Shown: piece by piece, positions 24,801 to 35,448 of the stretch | Numbering within the stretch: position 1 is the first letter of the stretch | Layout: each line of letters opens with the position of its first letter | Assembly (NCBI GenBank): GCA_963930775.1 | Contig: OZ005692.1 | Coordinates: forward strand, 5,008,135 to 5,072,134 | Origin: Cliona cf. orientalis | Taxonomy: Eukaryota; Porifera; Demospongiae; Clionaida; Clionaidae | DNA: 64,000 nucleotides | Direction: 5' to 3' | Translations under genes and position numbers: made by a program | Notes under the pieces: model-generated | The model's database searches: none | What the model was told of the DNA's origin: nothing | Seen by the model: only the letters and a program-made list of their open reading frames with translations

Positions 24801-27800
24801 GATTTATATGCACTTGTTGTTAAAATTTCTATGCAAATAATATGCTTGGTCCTTTGTTATACACATGGGAATGAAGTACGTCAAATTCTTAATAGCTCGA
24901 AGCGCTCTTCTGAGGGGTTCCATAGTATGCCTTTGGGCTTCTTCAGGTGCAAAAACGAACACGAAAATCGTATTCGTGTCATTTTGCACCTGAAGAAGCC
25001 CAAAGGGCGAAACGTTGTGCAGAGTCATCTGTTCTTTGTTAACTGAGGTGATAGGGCTACTAATCATAATCATAAGTCAAATTCACCTAATTACAGAGGC
25101 ACCTCATGGCGTAAATCCTTCCTTAATAATTTTGTTAGATGTGTGTCTATACAGGGGAGGGTTTACGCATTAAATACCAGTCAGATGGGATTTTACTCCT
25201 TAATTAATGAAAAGTACGTATAGCTATCATTCCCATATATACAAGTATAAAAAACAATTGAATAAAATTGAAGAATGAAGTAGGGATGGCAGGATCAAAA
25301 AGTACACAAGAGATAATCATATCTACTATACATCCCTACGCTTGCTTTTCTCGACTATTATGCACCTATTAATGTTGACGTGTTTGTTGAGTGAGGTATG
25401 TGGGAGATGTTCAGGTTGTTCCCTAGTTGTCATAAAGGTTCGAGTTTATCAGTTTTGATTCAATCGTATATTATTACTGATTATTTTTGTAACCCTCAAT
25501 AAGCAAGCGTAGGGATGTATAGTAGAGATACGATTATCTCTTTTTTTGTGTACTTTTTGATCCTGCCATCCCTACTTCATTCTTCAATTTTATTCAATTG
25601 TTTTTTATACTTGTTTCTGTTCTTTTTTTATTGTACTTAGTGTAATTTATCAGTGCCATCTTACCACAACTTCTGTCCAGTGTAATTATAAGTGGAAGCT
25701 TAATGGGAGGTGTCAGAATTCGTAGCCACGCCCCTCATTAACTTGCGCTCATATGCCTATAATAGCATTATTTAAGCGGCCCATGAGACTGCTTAGGGAG
25801 AAAACCGAGTTCTAAGTTTTATTGTTGGCAGCAGCTAGCTCAGTACCAGGCATAATTTTATGATCTGTACGTTTAACCGCTCCTCAGCTCGAGCCGCTTA
25901 TCGGGAACCTTCGTATGATAGTATGATCGATCCAGCGGAGCACTAGCGCTGCACGCGCTAGCAAATAGCTCGCCTATGCCTAGCGCCTTACTGCTCGAGC
26001 CTTGCACCTTCATATCCATGATCAATCCAGCGCACCGCTGAACGCAGTAGTATGTACATACGTAGGTAGCTAGCTAGCTCGCGATCGCCTAGGGCGCGGC
26101 CAGGCGCTGTCACATGACTTCACCATAGCAACACATTCCGAGCATGCGCATTATATCACAAAATGGCGGCGTATCAGACACAGCCAATCGTTAATGCGCT
26201 GTACATACCCTCTATTACATAACTGTCGAGATAACGCCAAACTAGTGTGCCACTGCACTGCATGCTTAATAGAGTGGATTTATATGAGAAGAAAGAATGA
26301 AGAAAGAAAGAATGAGAAATGGCCATTTTTTTGAACATCTGGTTCTGGCATGTACAATTGATTTGATGAATGATCTTGGTCTTGTTAGATAGATAATTAA
26401 TTTTGCTGGAGATTCTGATTTTCACACTTAGAAATTCCACAAAACTACTTATTTTGAGATATTTGGGTATTTGTAATGTATTACATATATGGCATATCCG
26501 GGCCATCCCTACTTATAGAGTCTACCGCCTCTATGATATATAAACTTTTTACTTTCGGGGAGTTTCCACCATTCAAGAGAGACATAAATCCTTCCCATGA
26601 GTGACTCATGGGAAAAGTGACGTAAATCAATCCCATGAGTCACTCATGGCATGAGTGATGATGGGTTTGGTGACGTAAATCGCTCCTTCCCATGAGTCAT
26701 GTAGCTACTCATGGGATTTTCTTCCATTTTTATGCAGTTATTAAAATTTCACCATAATCCTTTGACCTGCTCGTGAATTTTTCGGTTCTAATTGGAGGTA
26801 CCTGCGCTATATCTGTGTATGCTATATATACACGTGCAGGAGTCGTGCATGCGTGTATAGTGGTGAGGGTTCTGCACTCCAATGCATTCATTGTTAAGCT
26901 GCAGGCAGTGCCTTTGATCTCTAGTCCTGATCAGTATTACTACAAGAGACTTTAGCTAGAGTACAATCATTGAATGTCATGTAGTTTGTATATACTAGCA
27001 GCTAGCTGCATGCTTTTTCTTTGACAAGTGCATAATATTATTATTACTCATACACACATGTCATACGTATGCAGATGAAACTTGAGTACCTCAAAAAGCA
27101 TCAGAATATCGTAGTAAACCTGGAAACTTACCGCGGATTTTCCTCATACCTCTTCATGCAGAATAGAACACGTGATAACTGTGTCATTGGACAAGATAAT
27201 GTCTATAAATTTATACGCATAACAATGTTAATTTCAATTATCATCGTGACGGTGTTAATCTTCATTTTCCTACCAATCCCAATAATAAATTTCTGTAAGC
27301 AAGCACACGAAAAGTCTCAACAAAATTCAAAATCAGACTCATTTTATGTCATCAGAGCTGCTGTGATTGAATCCTTCATACTGTGGCTGTCCCTTATAGG
27401 CTACTACATACACGGAATGATCAAACGTGTACCAGAAGCATGTACTGAAGCAGATGTAAAAATCCACTATTCCGTATTTGCTATTCTAGCATTTAGTGCT
27501 TATCCTATAGCTATCTTCTGCTACACAATATTGATGTCTAAGAAAAGTGGACTCAAGGATGAACTCATTACAAGCGGGTGTGGAAGCTCTACCATATCTC
27601 TGATTTACTACTGCTCCGGATTCACAGCTATCACTTGTGTGGCTCAGTTTTTGATATTTCATTCTGTCTACATTGCTATTGCAACAACAATCGTTTCACT
27701 GGTTCAAATAGCATCGTTTATTATCTTCTGTGTTGGAATTGTCACATCGCTTCTTCTTGGTATAACTTACACTTTAAAGACGCTTGATAAGAGGATCTGG

Positions 27801-27998
27801 ACCTGTTCCTTTCAAAACCTTGTTATGTACTTATTATTGAATTTCGTACTCCTCTGCAATTTTATTACCTTCATATACATCAATGAATATGGAAATTTTT
27901 TTATGATGACGCAATCTTTCTCGGTGCTTTCAATTGCTGGTTTCATTGCTAAAGATACAATCAAGCAGATAATCAAATACTTGTTACGGAAAAATTGA
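21832..27998 (+). CDS. Putative signal-peptide, multi-pass (about 7 TM) membrane protein, two exons
   Basis: Exon 1 (21,832-22,266) opens with MQMSIFFALLIVALRSSSG, a clear signal peptide. It then encodes about 125 residues with two Cys pairs (CIRS, ICDD, GICTN) and N-glycosylation sequons, and ends at AAT|GTAAGT in phase 0. Exon 2 (27,075-27,998) follows a gcag acceptor in phase 0 and encodes about 45 extracellular-like residues, then seven or eight hydrophobic spans (starting about TMLISIIIVTVLIF) to a TGA. Joined, this gives 452 residues with a receptor-like topology. I do not recognise the family; a lineage-specific GPCR-like receptor is possible. Joining rests on matched phase and topology only. 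The 4.8-kb intron is filled with mobile elements, and further exons may be hidden in it. Confidence 0.5.
23580..23786. mobile_element. 207-bp Tc1/mariner-type MITE (family GCGGGAAA), copy A
   Basis: The termini CCGTATAGCGGGAAA and TTTCCCGCTATACGG are flanked by TA on each side. The whole element is near-palindromic, with repeated 'gagaaaactttcgcgga' blocks. A second copy at 54,930-55,140 is nested in another MITE and has a proven TA target. Confidence 0.85.
24660..25240 (+). repeat. Dispersed repeat, interrupted copy, left part
   Basis: This matches 34,877-35,290 (shared text 'atgttgtatcctgtaaatcc', 'gatacatgggaatgaatta', 'cacctaattacaggggc' and 'gtgtgtctata'). It is broken by the 187-bp insertion at 24,889-25,075. 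Its continuation appears only at 26,530-26,730 because about 1.3 kb of other repeats lies in between. Confidence 0.75.
24889..25075. mobile_element. 187-bp foldback element with 9-bp target duplication
   Basis: Inserted in the repeat described at 24,660, it is flanked by gtcaaattc on both sides (24,880-24,888 and 25,076-25,084). The copy at 35,130 has one such site and no insert. The core is an imperfect palindrome (24,930-24,966 against 24,971-25,008) reading 'gcacctgaagaagcccaaag'. The right half continues 'ggcgaaacgttgtgc', the stem-loop text often seen at ends of Penelope-like and related animal retroelements (recalled). There is no coding capacity. Confidence 0.8.
25241..25614. mobile_element. 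374-bp foldback element
   Basis: Arms of about 108-114 bp (25,241-25,348 and 25,501-25,614) are inverted copies sharing 'acaagtataaaaaacaattg', 'gaagtagggatggcaggatc' and 'tacatccctacgcttgc'. The spacer is about 150 bp. A degraded relative occurs near 33,715-33,790. No clear target duplication was seen. Confidence 0.75.
26190..26523 (-). repeat. Dispersed repeat, inverted relative to 39,588-39,975
   Basis: Shared text includes 'tagggatggcccagatatgc', 'gtaatacattacaaataccc', 'aatgagaaatggcca', 'ggatttatatgag' and 'cgagataacgccaaactag', in opposite orientation in the two places. The class is unknown and there are no coding features. Confidence 0.75.
26530..26730 (+). repeat. Repeat with tandem TGACGTAAATC and AP-1-like palindromes, copy 1
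   Basis: It contains three 'gacgtaaatc'-type units, alternating with 'cccatgagtcactcatggg' palindromes. The matching copy is 35,300-35,440. One palindrome here is split by an 8-bp tgtagcta at 26,700-26,707. TGAGTCA and TGACGTAA resemble bZIP sites; any regulatory role is inference. Confidence 0.65.
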
Positions 27999-28319
27999 GG
28001 AGATAATATTAAATTATTGCAGAAGTTATTAAGTTCATTAATTTCATTGATGTAATCATTGTCCAAGATGAACAATAATAAATTGTTATATCATTATTAT
28101 ATATGAGCAGAATACCAATAGAAACTTATTCATAGAAACAAACTAAAAAGGAGCTATGGGTATCACAAAGCGTATAGACATAGCTATTATTATTATTATA
28201 ATGGTGCACATGTGCTGTACAATATTAAGCTATTAATATTAATTTTGGTGTAAAAGCTAAGATAATGATAATGATTGAGTTATTATGTACCATAGTACGT
28301 AGCTATACAGTACGCATTA

Positions 28320-30575
28320 TTAGCTATTGATGCTAGCAAACTCGACTGTATCATTTAGAGGACTTCCACCAGTGACGTAACTGCCTACTACCATCAGCTG
28401 ATTGTCAGGGAGAACAGCTGCAAAACAATCGTATCGACCAGTTGTCATGTGACTGACAATCTCCCAGTAATTGGTAGCTGAATTGTACATGTATACATCT
28501 GAGGTTGCTTTCCCATAATCTGCTCTTCCACCAATCACCAGCAGTTGATTGCGAAATGATACACAAGTGGAGCGAGTAAACGGTAAATCAGCAACCGGTC
28601 TCCATACTTTGGCTTTGTATACATGTATTCTCTGAGATTTTGCTTTTAGTGAACTCGAAATGCAAGATTGCAAAAGATCATTCACTGAACATGTGTAAAC
28701 TGACTTGATGTAAGCAGTGTCTTTGTTAACACCACCCAGTATGTAAATTCTTGTTCCACAAATTTTTGCTGATGCTGTGTACATTGGTTCGGGTAGATCA
28801 GCAGCAGTGGACCATTGGTGACTCTCAATATTCATCACTTCAACGATTGACAGTACACCACATGCTCCAGGTCCCATTCCTCCGGCGACAATTAACGAAG
28901 TTTCAGTGCACACTGCAGTTGTATACTTCCTCTTGGTTGGCATGGGTGGGAATTTCTTAACCCATTTCCTATCACTGCCTTCCCCAGTGAGGCTAAACAG
29001 CTCATTGGACACACCACGATGAAACCCCCCAATTGTAGTTATCCAGCCACTAACGATTATGATTGAGCCACCCTCAAGGACGCAGTTTGGTAGCTGAGAC
29101 CAGCTGTCCCTGGTGACATCATAGGAATAAATCCTCAATGAATCACCATCCCTAATATACACTATGTTGCCGTCTGCAACAGCATCACACCATCTCCTCA
29201 TTCTGCAAGGAGCTTTGCTTCCTTCTCTCCAGCTCAGTTTGAGGCTAGTTAGATGAAGTTGGTGTTCAAGTTCAGTAATCCGTTTCTCAAACTGAGCTTC
29301 AACTGAATCATTTGCTTCTAAGTTTACATACCCAAAATTTAATGGCCTCTTTTCTCCATCTCCAACGATATTTTGCTGTAGCTGTATAAACTGCTCTCCT
29401 GGTCCAAAGCATTCTTCTTTTTCCACCAATAATAGTTTCTCTCTTTCTGCGTGCTGTATTTGTCTCAATTGTGGTTGTAATTGATTCTCCTTCTCTTCCA
29501 GTTGAATGTTTGCTCGTTCACTTTGCTCTTGTAGTCGCCTTTTCAGTTGCAGAATTTCTTCTTCTTTCGACCGTATTTTATGTTCGTATTCCTTCATACA
29601 TACCATTTGCAAACGAATAACCTCATCCTTATCCACAGCCATTCCAACATGATCCATGTATTCAGTGTTTGCTTTCAGATCAGCTACTCTCTCGCAAAGT
29701 TGATGAGCTGAAGGACGCTCGTTACTTTTATCCTTCAGACAGTCAAGTGCAATTGGTAGGAGAAAGTGATTTGAAGGAATTTGACTGATTTGATTTTGTC
29801 GACGCTTGACTTCTGGTACTTGTACCAATACTGATCCTGTCGGTAATCCTGGGTGGTCTAACTCTATCTTTTGGAATCGATCACCAGGATTGGGAAATTG
29901 TCGTGTCAAAATTTGGATTATGATGACACCAAATGAGAAGCAGTCAATCTTCTCTGTGTACACTGGTTTATCTTTAACAGCTTCTGGAGGCATGTAGACA
30001 TCAGTACCAGGACACACTGTATTGGTGAAGAGAGTTGCTTGAGGATTGAAATCACCCAATCTTGCCATTCCAAAGTCAGTAACTTTGGCTCTCACGTTAC
30101 CGATCAGCAATATATTATTGCTCGAGAGATCTCTATGGACAATGTTATTGGAATGAAGAAAAGACAGTGCCAGAGCAACATCATGGCAAATGCTAACTTG
30201 AAGATCGTAAGGAATCAGCACTGAGAACCTATCCAGGAAGTGGGTCAAGCTATCATCCATCAGCTCCATTAGCAGCACGGGCATGTGTGTGTCAGTGTCC
30301 CTGAATATGCCCAGGTATTGGACAATATTTGGGTGCCTAATGGCACTCATGAACTCACACTCCTGCTCAAAGCGCCTAATAGGGAGTCTGTGTTCTTTTT
30401 CAGGTGAAACTTGATACAATGTAGTTGAACTGAAAAGAGTTTGGTGGATAATTTTAGCAGCACAGAGGAGGTCATCACATTTTGCTTTACAGACAGCTCC
30501 ATAAGATCCAATGCCAAGAGATTGATCCTTGAAAAGTTGCACATTCTTGAAGTGGTATTTTGGTATTTCAGCCAT
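28320..30575 (-). CDS. Intact protein kinase / coiled-coil / kelch protein
   Basis: One uninterrupted frame encodes about 751 residues if translation starts at ATG 30,575 (MAEIPKYHF, matching the MAGIPKYQF start of the 37,973 copy). An in-frame ATG at 30,608 is less likely. The kinase domain (residues ~10-300) has GIGSYGAV, AAK Lys, HRDLSSNN, DFG and GTDVYMPPEA, so it should be active. It is TKL/tyrosine-kinase-like by sequence. A coiled coil (~340-460) is rich in Glu, Gln and Arg. About five kelch repeats fill the rest (IVAGGMGPG, QWSTAADLPEP, YILGGVN, VWRPVADLP, LLVIGGR and YWEIVSHM). A kelch propeller behind a kinase and coiled coil suggests dimerisation and substrate or partner binding. 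It is the undamaged reference for the copies at 16.0 and 35.4-38.0 kb. Confidence 0.88.
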   Translation of the reverse strand: MAEIPKYHFKNVQLFKDQSLGIGSYGAVCKAKCDDLLCAAKIIHQTLFSSTTLYQVSPEKEHRLPIRRFEQECEFMSAIRHPNIVQYLGIFRDTDTHMPVLLMELMDDSLTHFLDRFSVLIPYDLQVSICHDVALALSFLHSNNIVHRDLSSNNILLIGNVRAKVTDFGMARLGDFNPQATLFTNTVCPGTDVYMPPEAVKDKPVYTEKIDCFSFGVIIIQILTRQFPNPGDRFQKIELDHPGLPTGSVLVQVPEVKRRQNQISQIPSNHFLLPIALDCLKDKSNERPSAHQLCERVADLKANTEYMDHVGMAVDKDEVIRLQMVCMKEYEHKIRSKEEEILQLKRRLQEQSERANIQLEEKENQLQPQLRQIQHAEREKLLLVEKEECFGPGEQFIQLQQNIVGDGEKRPLNFGYVNLEANDSVEAQFEKRITELEHQLHLTSLKLSWREGSKAPCRMRRWCDAVADGNIVYIRDGDSLRIYSYDVTRDSWSQLPNCVLEGGSIIIVSGWITTIGGFHRGVSNELFSLTGEGSDRKWVKKFPPMPTKRKYTTAVCTETSLIVAGGMGPGACGVLSIVEVMNIESHQWSTAADLPEPMYTASAKICGTRIYILGGVNKDTAYIKSVYTCSVNDLLQSCISSSLKAKSQRIHVYKAKVWRPVADLPFTRSTCVSFRNQLLVIGGRADYGKATSDVYMYNSATNYWEIVSHMTTGRYDCFAAVLPDNQLMVVGSYVTGGSPLNDTVEFASINS

Positions 30576-30608
30576 ATTAGATACTAAGGGGAAAATAGTC
30601 AAGTTCAA

Positions 30609-33600
30609 TTGAATAATATACCATCATGAATATTAATTTCGTATCCAAAATATTTTGTGCAATAATTTTCCCGTTTAACAATTTTGGACAAACGACCCAG
30701 TATTATATACTGCATTACCATTAATAGCACACAAAATAATATTATGTGTTTTATAAGCCAGGCTATCTGGAATTATTACTTTAACGTTATGGGAGCTAGC
30801 TACTGGTGGCTATATTACATCCTGAGTCCCAATCAATAAAAAAAACTAAAGCTCTGTACAGCACATACCCCGCGCACTCTGTAGCGTAGTATCTTAGGCA
30901 TAGCTGTTTCATGACTTGATGACCCTTTCCAACACTTGGCTTGAGCATGCACCGTCGCATCAGCATACTATTATGCTAAAAGAGTGGGTGTATGTGGAAG
31001 ATTACCATAAATGGACATTTGCTGCTTGTTTACATGTTTGTTGTGCAATCCTTTATTAGGTATTAGGTCACTTATACTTTGACTTGTGATTTAAGGTACT
31101 AGGTCCTAGGTATCACTTATTATTTTGTACTTGGTCACGTCTTGGAAAACTGCTGAAGTGTATACAATATTTTGTGCCACATCATGCTTAATTTTGTATA
31201 TAAGGTGTACAACGACAACAACAACGATGACAGACAGATAAACTAATTGCTTTACCCCTTGCACATGCAGCATGTATGCGGGTAAATATTCGGCCAACCT
31301 ATGATGAAATTATGATGAAACCTATGAAACAGCCAACTGCTATGAAGGCTGTTTCAAAATATTTAGCTCAAATGAAAGCTTGTTGGGACCCAGAATTCGA
31401 ACCTAGCTAGCATAGAAGAGATCGTGGACTATCGATGATATGATATTATATTATGGCAATTCTCTTGGTTTGGTGAGTTTGTATATACTCTGGGGGATTT
31501 CCCTATTCAGTCTAGCACATGGCAGGTGAAGGTTATGTCCGGGTCAACAGGCTCAAGCCGCGCGCCCCAATACGGAGCATGTGCAGTTTGTCGATGTGCC
31601 ACAGTCGATAATGGGTGGCGTACAGTAGTGCAGTGTAATACTTTTCATGAGAGACAAGGGATATTGTTTTTCATTACAAGTACTTTTGCCTTCAATAATG
31701 GGACCTATGAAGTATTATTCCAGAGGAATATTTTGCATACTACGCTTTAATTTCAAGAGGTAGAAATCTCCAAAGCACTATGAATTACATGTACACACTC
31801 ACTATGGCTACTATGACTATGGCTACTATGACTATAATTCAAAAGATTGATAGACTCTTTCTACATCTTGTATTATCAGTCTATATTTCTTCGTACTACA
31901 GTGCGTGGATGCATCAAAGGCACCGCCTAGTGTTTATCCACCAAGGTATAGGCTAACTGCCAATAAGGGCAGTTATAATTTTGCTTAGTCAGCAAGTGAT
32001 AGTATAATAATAGTTAAACTACAGACTACAGCTGTATATAGTATGTACAAGCCAGCCAAACTACACACTACAGAGGTTATCACACATTGCAAGCACATAC
32101 AGCAGTGGATGGGAAACTATATACCTATGATCCAATTTGTAGTGGCTTTATCTATAACTTGTAGGTCCTCTCCAAGTGGTAATCTATGGCTACAGCACAC
32201 TTCCTTTTTGAAAGCTGATATCAGGCTTTGGTGAATGCACCCATAGAGGTGGGATTAGAGTTTGTACTTCCTTGCACATACCATACAATGTAGTGACAAA
32301 ATCTGTCCACCTGAATCCTGTGATCTTTAATAGGGGAAGTAGCTACTGACCTTTCTTGGCTGGTCCAACCACATGTAAACACGGAACATGTGAAACACGC
32401 AGAATACATGAATACAATGATCATGCACAACACAAGATATGCAAAACACAAGAAATACAATAAATACGCAGAATACACGGAACACAATGAAACACGTAGA
32501 ACATAATGCTGGGTACGAGGCCAATGTGTGATCTGATAGTGTGTTTACTTATTAATTAATCGACGTATGAAATTATAACAAAATTTAATGGTAATTACCC
32601 TGCACGCATACGCTAGGGGTAAAGTGATCGTTTTTCCGCGTGCTTTCTGTTCATACACATAAGCCATTATCGATATCATGCTCAGCGAGCGTTCACTTAA
32701 AGTACATGAGCAATAGCAGGATGCACATGCAACGCATGTGGTGTATGTGCTTTAGTTTAATATAATATAACTGTACTCTATTATATTAAATGACTAGTAG
32801 GGGTAAGGGCTGGCAAAAGAGATAGCAGCATCATAACGTTAATTCATGCAATTTGAGCGTGTTAGATACAAGCACACATGTAGTGAGCATAAAAATAAAT
32901 GCCACATTTACTGTAGCATGCTAATAGCCTATAGTTGCTGTAGGTAATAGTCAGTGATTCACGCAGTGCCACATGGCTCTATGTGCATAAATTATGCTAC
33001 AGCTGGTCTACAGTAAGAATAATGATATTAGCTAAGTTGTGCTCAGGGATCAGATAATATTTATAATATATTATAGCTACTACTGTACATACAGTTAGGT
33101 ATGGCTGACACTGTGTATCAATTTACTTACGTGTCCAGCAGTAGATCTAGAAATGATGACGAATTAAACAATCTGAAGAGCAGATACGCAATTTAACCGT
33201 GACTTGTATCAATATGAGAATGTGACCCTAGTCCGGAGATAATCAGGTGTGGATGTGGATTGGGTAAAGGTCGTCAGCAGATAATTAATAGTCGTTGCGC
33301 ATGCCTATTAAACGAATAACATCAGCACAATCATCTAATACCAGTTCTCAATCAAACTTCAATATTATACAATAATAATTCCCAGTTCTTCATAAACTAA
33401 ACTGTCCTGAAGAGGACGACAAACAGCTGGCAAATAGCTACCCACGTGGCCTTGCGGTTAAATTGGCGCGTCTATGACGTAATGCCTCGTGCATTTTTAA
33501 TGATATTCATGAATTAAAATGTGGTCAGGCGGAGGAAAAACTAGAGGCCTAAGCTAGCATGCTAGGGCTTATGGGGTATAAATAGTATAATCATGCGTAG

Positions 33601-33860
33601 TATAGATGACAAAGAGAAACAAAATTAATAACTCTGATCACTATGGGACATTGCTAATAAAGTATGGGGGGTGGATAGTGTCAAAAGTACAGTCAGTGTT
33701 CTGGAGGAGGGTGACAAGCATAGGGATGTGTAGTGGATGTGATTATCCCTACAAGACAAATCTTGTTCGTGTACTTTTTGGCACTTTTATCTGGTACCAC
33801 AGTAGCAATGTGGTCTGTCACGATAAATTTAGACCCCCCCCCCCCCCCCCCCCCCCCCCC
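30609..33860. other. Intergenic, repeat-poor to low-complexity, no gene seen
   Basis: There is no supported gene. A GACA/CAA-rich repeat ending in 'tttaccccttgcacatgc' (about 31,205-31,286) is a relative of 1,555-1,621. A purine-rich run of degenerate 'acacgnagaatac' units lies at about 32,380-32,500. Text at 33,715-33,790 resembles one arm of the foldback element at 25.2 kb. A C run occupies about 33,833-33,860. Confidence 0.4.
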
Positions 33861-34246
33861 CATAGTTGCCAACAGTCCCGATTTGAGCGGGACAATCACG
33901 ATTTTGAGGCTGTTTTCACTGTCCCGCCCGACAGACACTTTCATCAAAGGAATGTCCCGACAAAGCCCAAAAGTACCACAAAAACATTTGATAGACAATA
34001 TTATCATTACAAACTTGCAGAATAACACTCAATTTTGACATTTTCTAGCCTGTAAAAGTCCCAAACAGACAAGATCTTTCATGATCTTCAGCTCAGTACT
34101 ACTAAACTAACGATCCAAATTTCAACCACACCCATGATTTTCGTTTTATTAGAGAAATTTGAGGTGGGCGTAGGTAGTGATGGGGGTGTGGCACATGTAT
34201 AGAGCAGCATGTCCCGGCAAGCAAACTCAGGAGGTTGGCAACTATG
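33861..34246. mobile_element. 386-bp TIR element inside poly-C
   Basis: The ends CATAGTTGCCAAC (33,861) and GTTGGCAACTATG (34,234-34,246) are inverted repeats. Both sides are bordered directly by long C runs (33,833-33,860 and 34,247-34,274). The interior carries 'agtcccgatttgagcgggac', a short hairpin. It probably inserted into, or duplicated, a C tract. Poly-Pro and poly-Gly frames across it are artefacts of the C runs. Confidence 0.65.
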
Positions 34247-34299
34247 CCCCCCCCCCCCCCCCCCCCCCCCCCCCACCGGTCCATATGTAATATTTGGAT

Positions 34300-34530
34300 C
34301 CCCGGCCCTTATAATATTATGGACCCCCCATGCATATTATCAACTATAGCAGAGATTCAGAAGGGTCAGGGGCTGGGTTCTGGGTGTGAATGGTTAGCAG
34401 GGTTAGTTTCCAGGGTCTATATAGCAGAGTTAGTCTTCAGGGTCTGCAAGGGGGGTCTGAATATTTCGGGGGTCCATATATCACGTGACAGGACACCATC
34501 TGTAACTTTTTCAAACAGTTCATGAAAGGC
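34300..34530 (+). repeat. Dispersed repeat related to 47,640-47,830 (inverted)
   Basis: Shared text includes 'aggggctgggttctgggtgt' here against 'acccagcccctaatccctct' on the other strand there, plus repeated 'agggttagtttccagggtct'-type units. Each copy sits next to a poly-C/poly-G tract. Confidence 0.55.
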
Positions 34531-34876
34531 CGGGCCAAACACTTCTTGAGACAGAGAAATAAATGCAAGACCGACTTTATTCTCTGATTTTTACACCTAG
34601 CTATATTGCATACAAACCCTGGGATATACAGTTGGAAACACATGCATAGTTGTACATGTATGTGCATCTTAGCGAAAATTTTAGTGGAATCAAATTTCAC
34701 AGAAAGCCTATCATCAATTTTCACAGTATAATATTCATGCATGCAGGCAATCATGCCCATTTACACTATACAAAACTTTTGTGGGCTGAATTTTCATGGA
34801 CATAATGTAAGAAGTATGCTTATCTAATTCAATCTATAATTAATTGGCGATCTCCATAATGATTGTATTAGTTTAA

Positions 34877-35440
34877 TGCACTTTCTGCGCATACTAAAAT
34901 GTTGTATCCTGTAAATCCTTGCTCCTTTGTGATGATACATGGGAATGAATTACGTCAACTTCACCTAATTACAGGGGCTCCTCAATGCGTAAATCCTTCC
35001 TTAAAAAAAACTGCTTGGTGTGTGTCTATACATGGGAAGGATTTACGCACTTCTTATTGTGAAAGTTTCTATGCATATGCTTGGAAATCCTTGGTCCTCT
35101 GTTATACACATGGGAATGAATTACGTCAAATTCACCTAATTACAGGGGCACCTCACGGCGTAAATCCTTCCTTAATAATTTGTTAGATGTGTGTCTATAC
35201 ATGGGGAGGATTTACGCATTTCTCGTTAAATACCAGTCAGATGGGGTTTTACTCTTTAATGAAAAGTACGTAAATCATTCCCATGTATATAAACTTTAAA
35301 AGATTATCTTTCGGGGAATTTACGCCATTCAAGAGAGACGTAAATCCTTCCCATGAGTGACTCATGGGAAAAGTGACGTAAATCAATCCCATGAGTCACT
35401 CATGGGTTTGGTGACGTAAATCCTTCCATTTTACATAATT
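34877..35440 (+). repeat. Dispersed repeat, uninterrupted copy
   Basis: This is the continuous version of 24,660-25,240 plus 26,530-26,730. It contains internal direct duplication (two 'gttatacacatgggaatgaa'-type blocks) and the TGACGTAAATC/AP-1-like units. It abuts the broken kelch end of the kinase pseudogene at about 35,445, so its arrival or an associated deletion removed the last kelch repeats. Confidence 0.75.
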
Positions 35441-35448
35441 TTCACCAC

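Noticed and set aside
24981..25016. Bona fide hammerhead ribozyme
   Set aside because: CUGAAGA, a GCCC/GGGC stem and GAAA are present. However, there is an extra unpaired A before stem II, and no matching NUH cleavage site with a stem III partner could be found by eye. It is kept only as a resemblance.
33606..34276. Open frames with poly-Pro or poly-Gly stretches
   Set aside because: They are translations of C or G homopolymer tracts and of an uncoded TIR element. No frame shows protein-family features.
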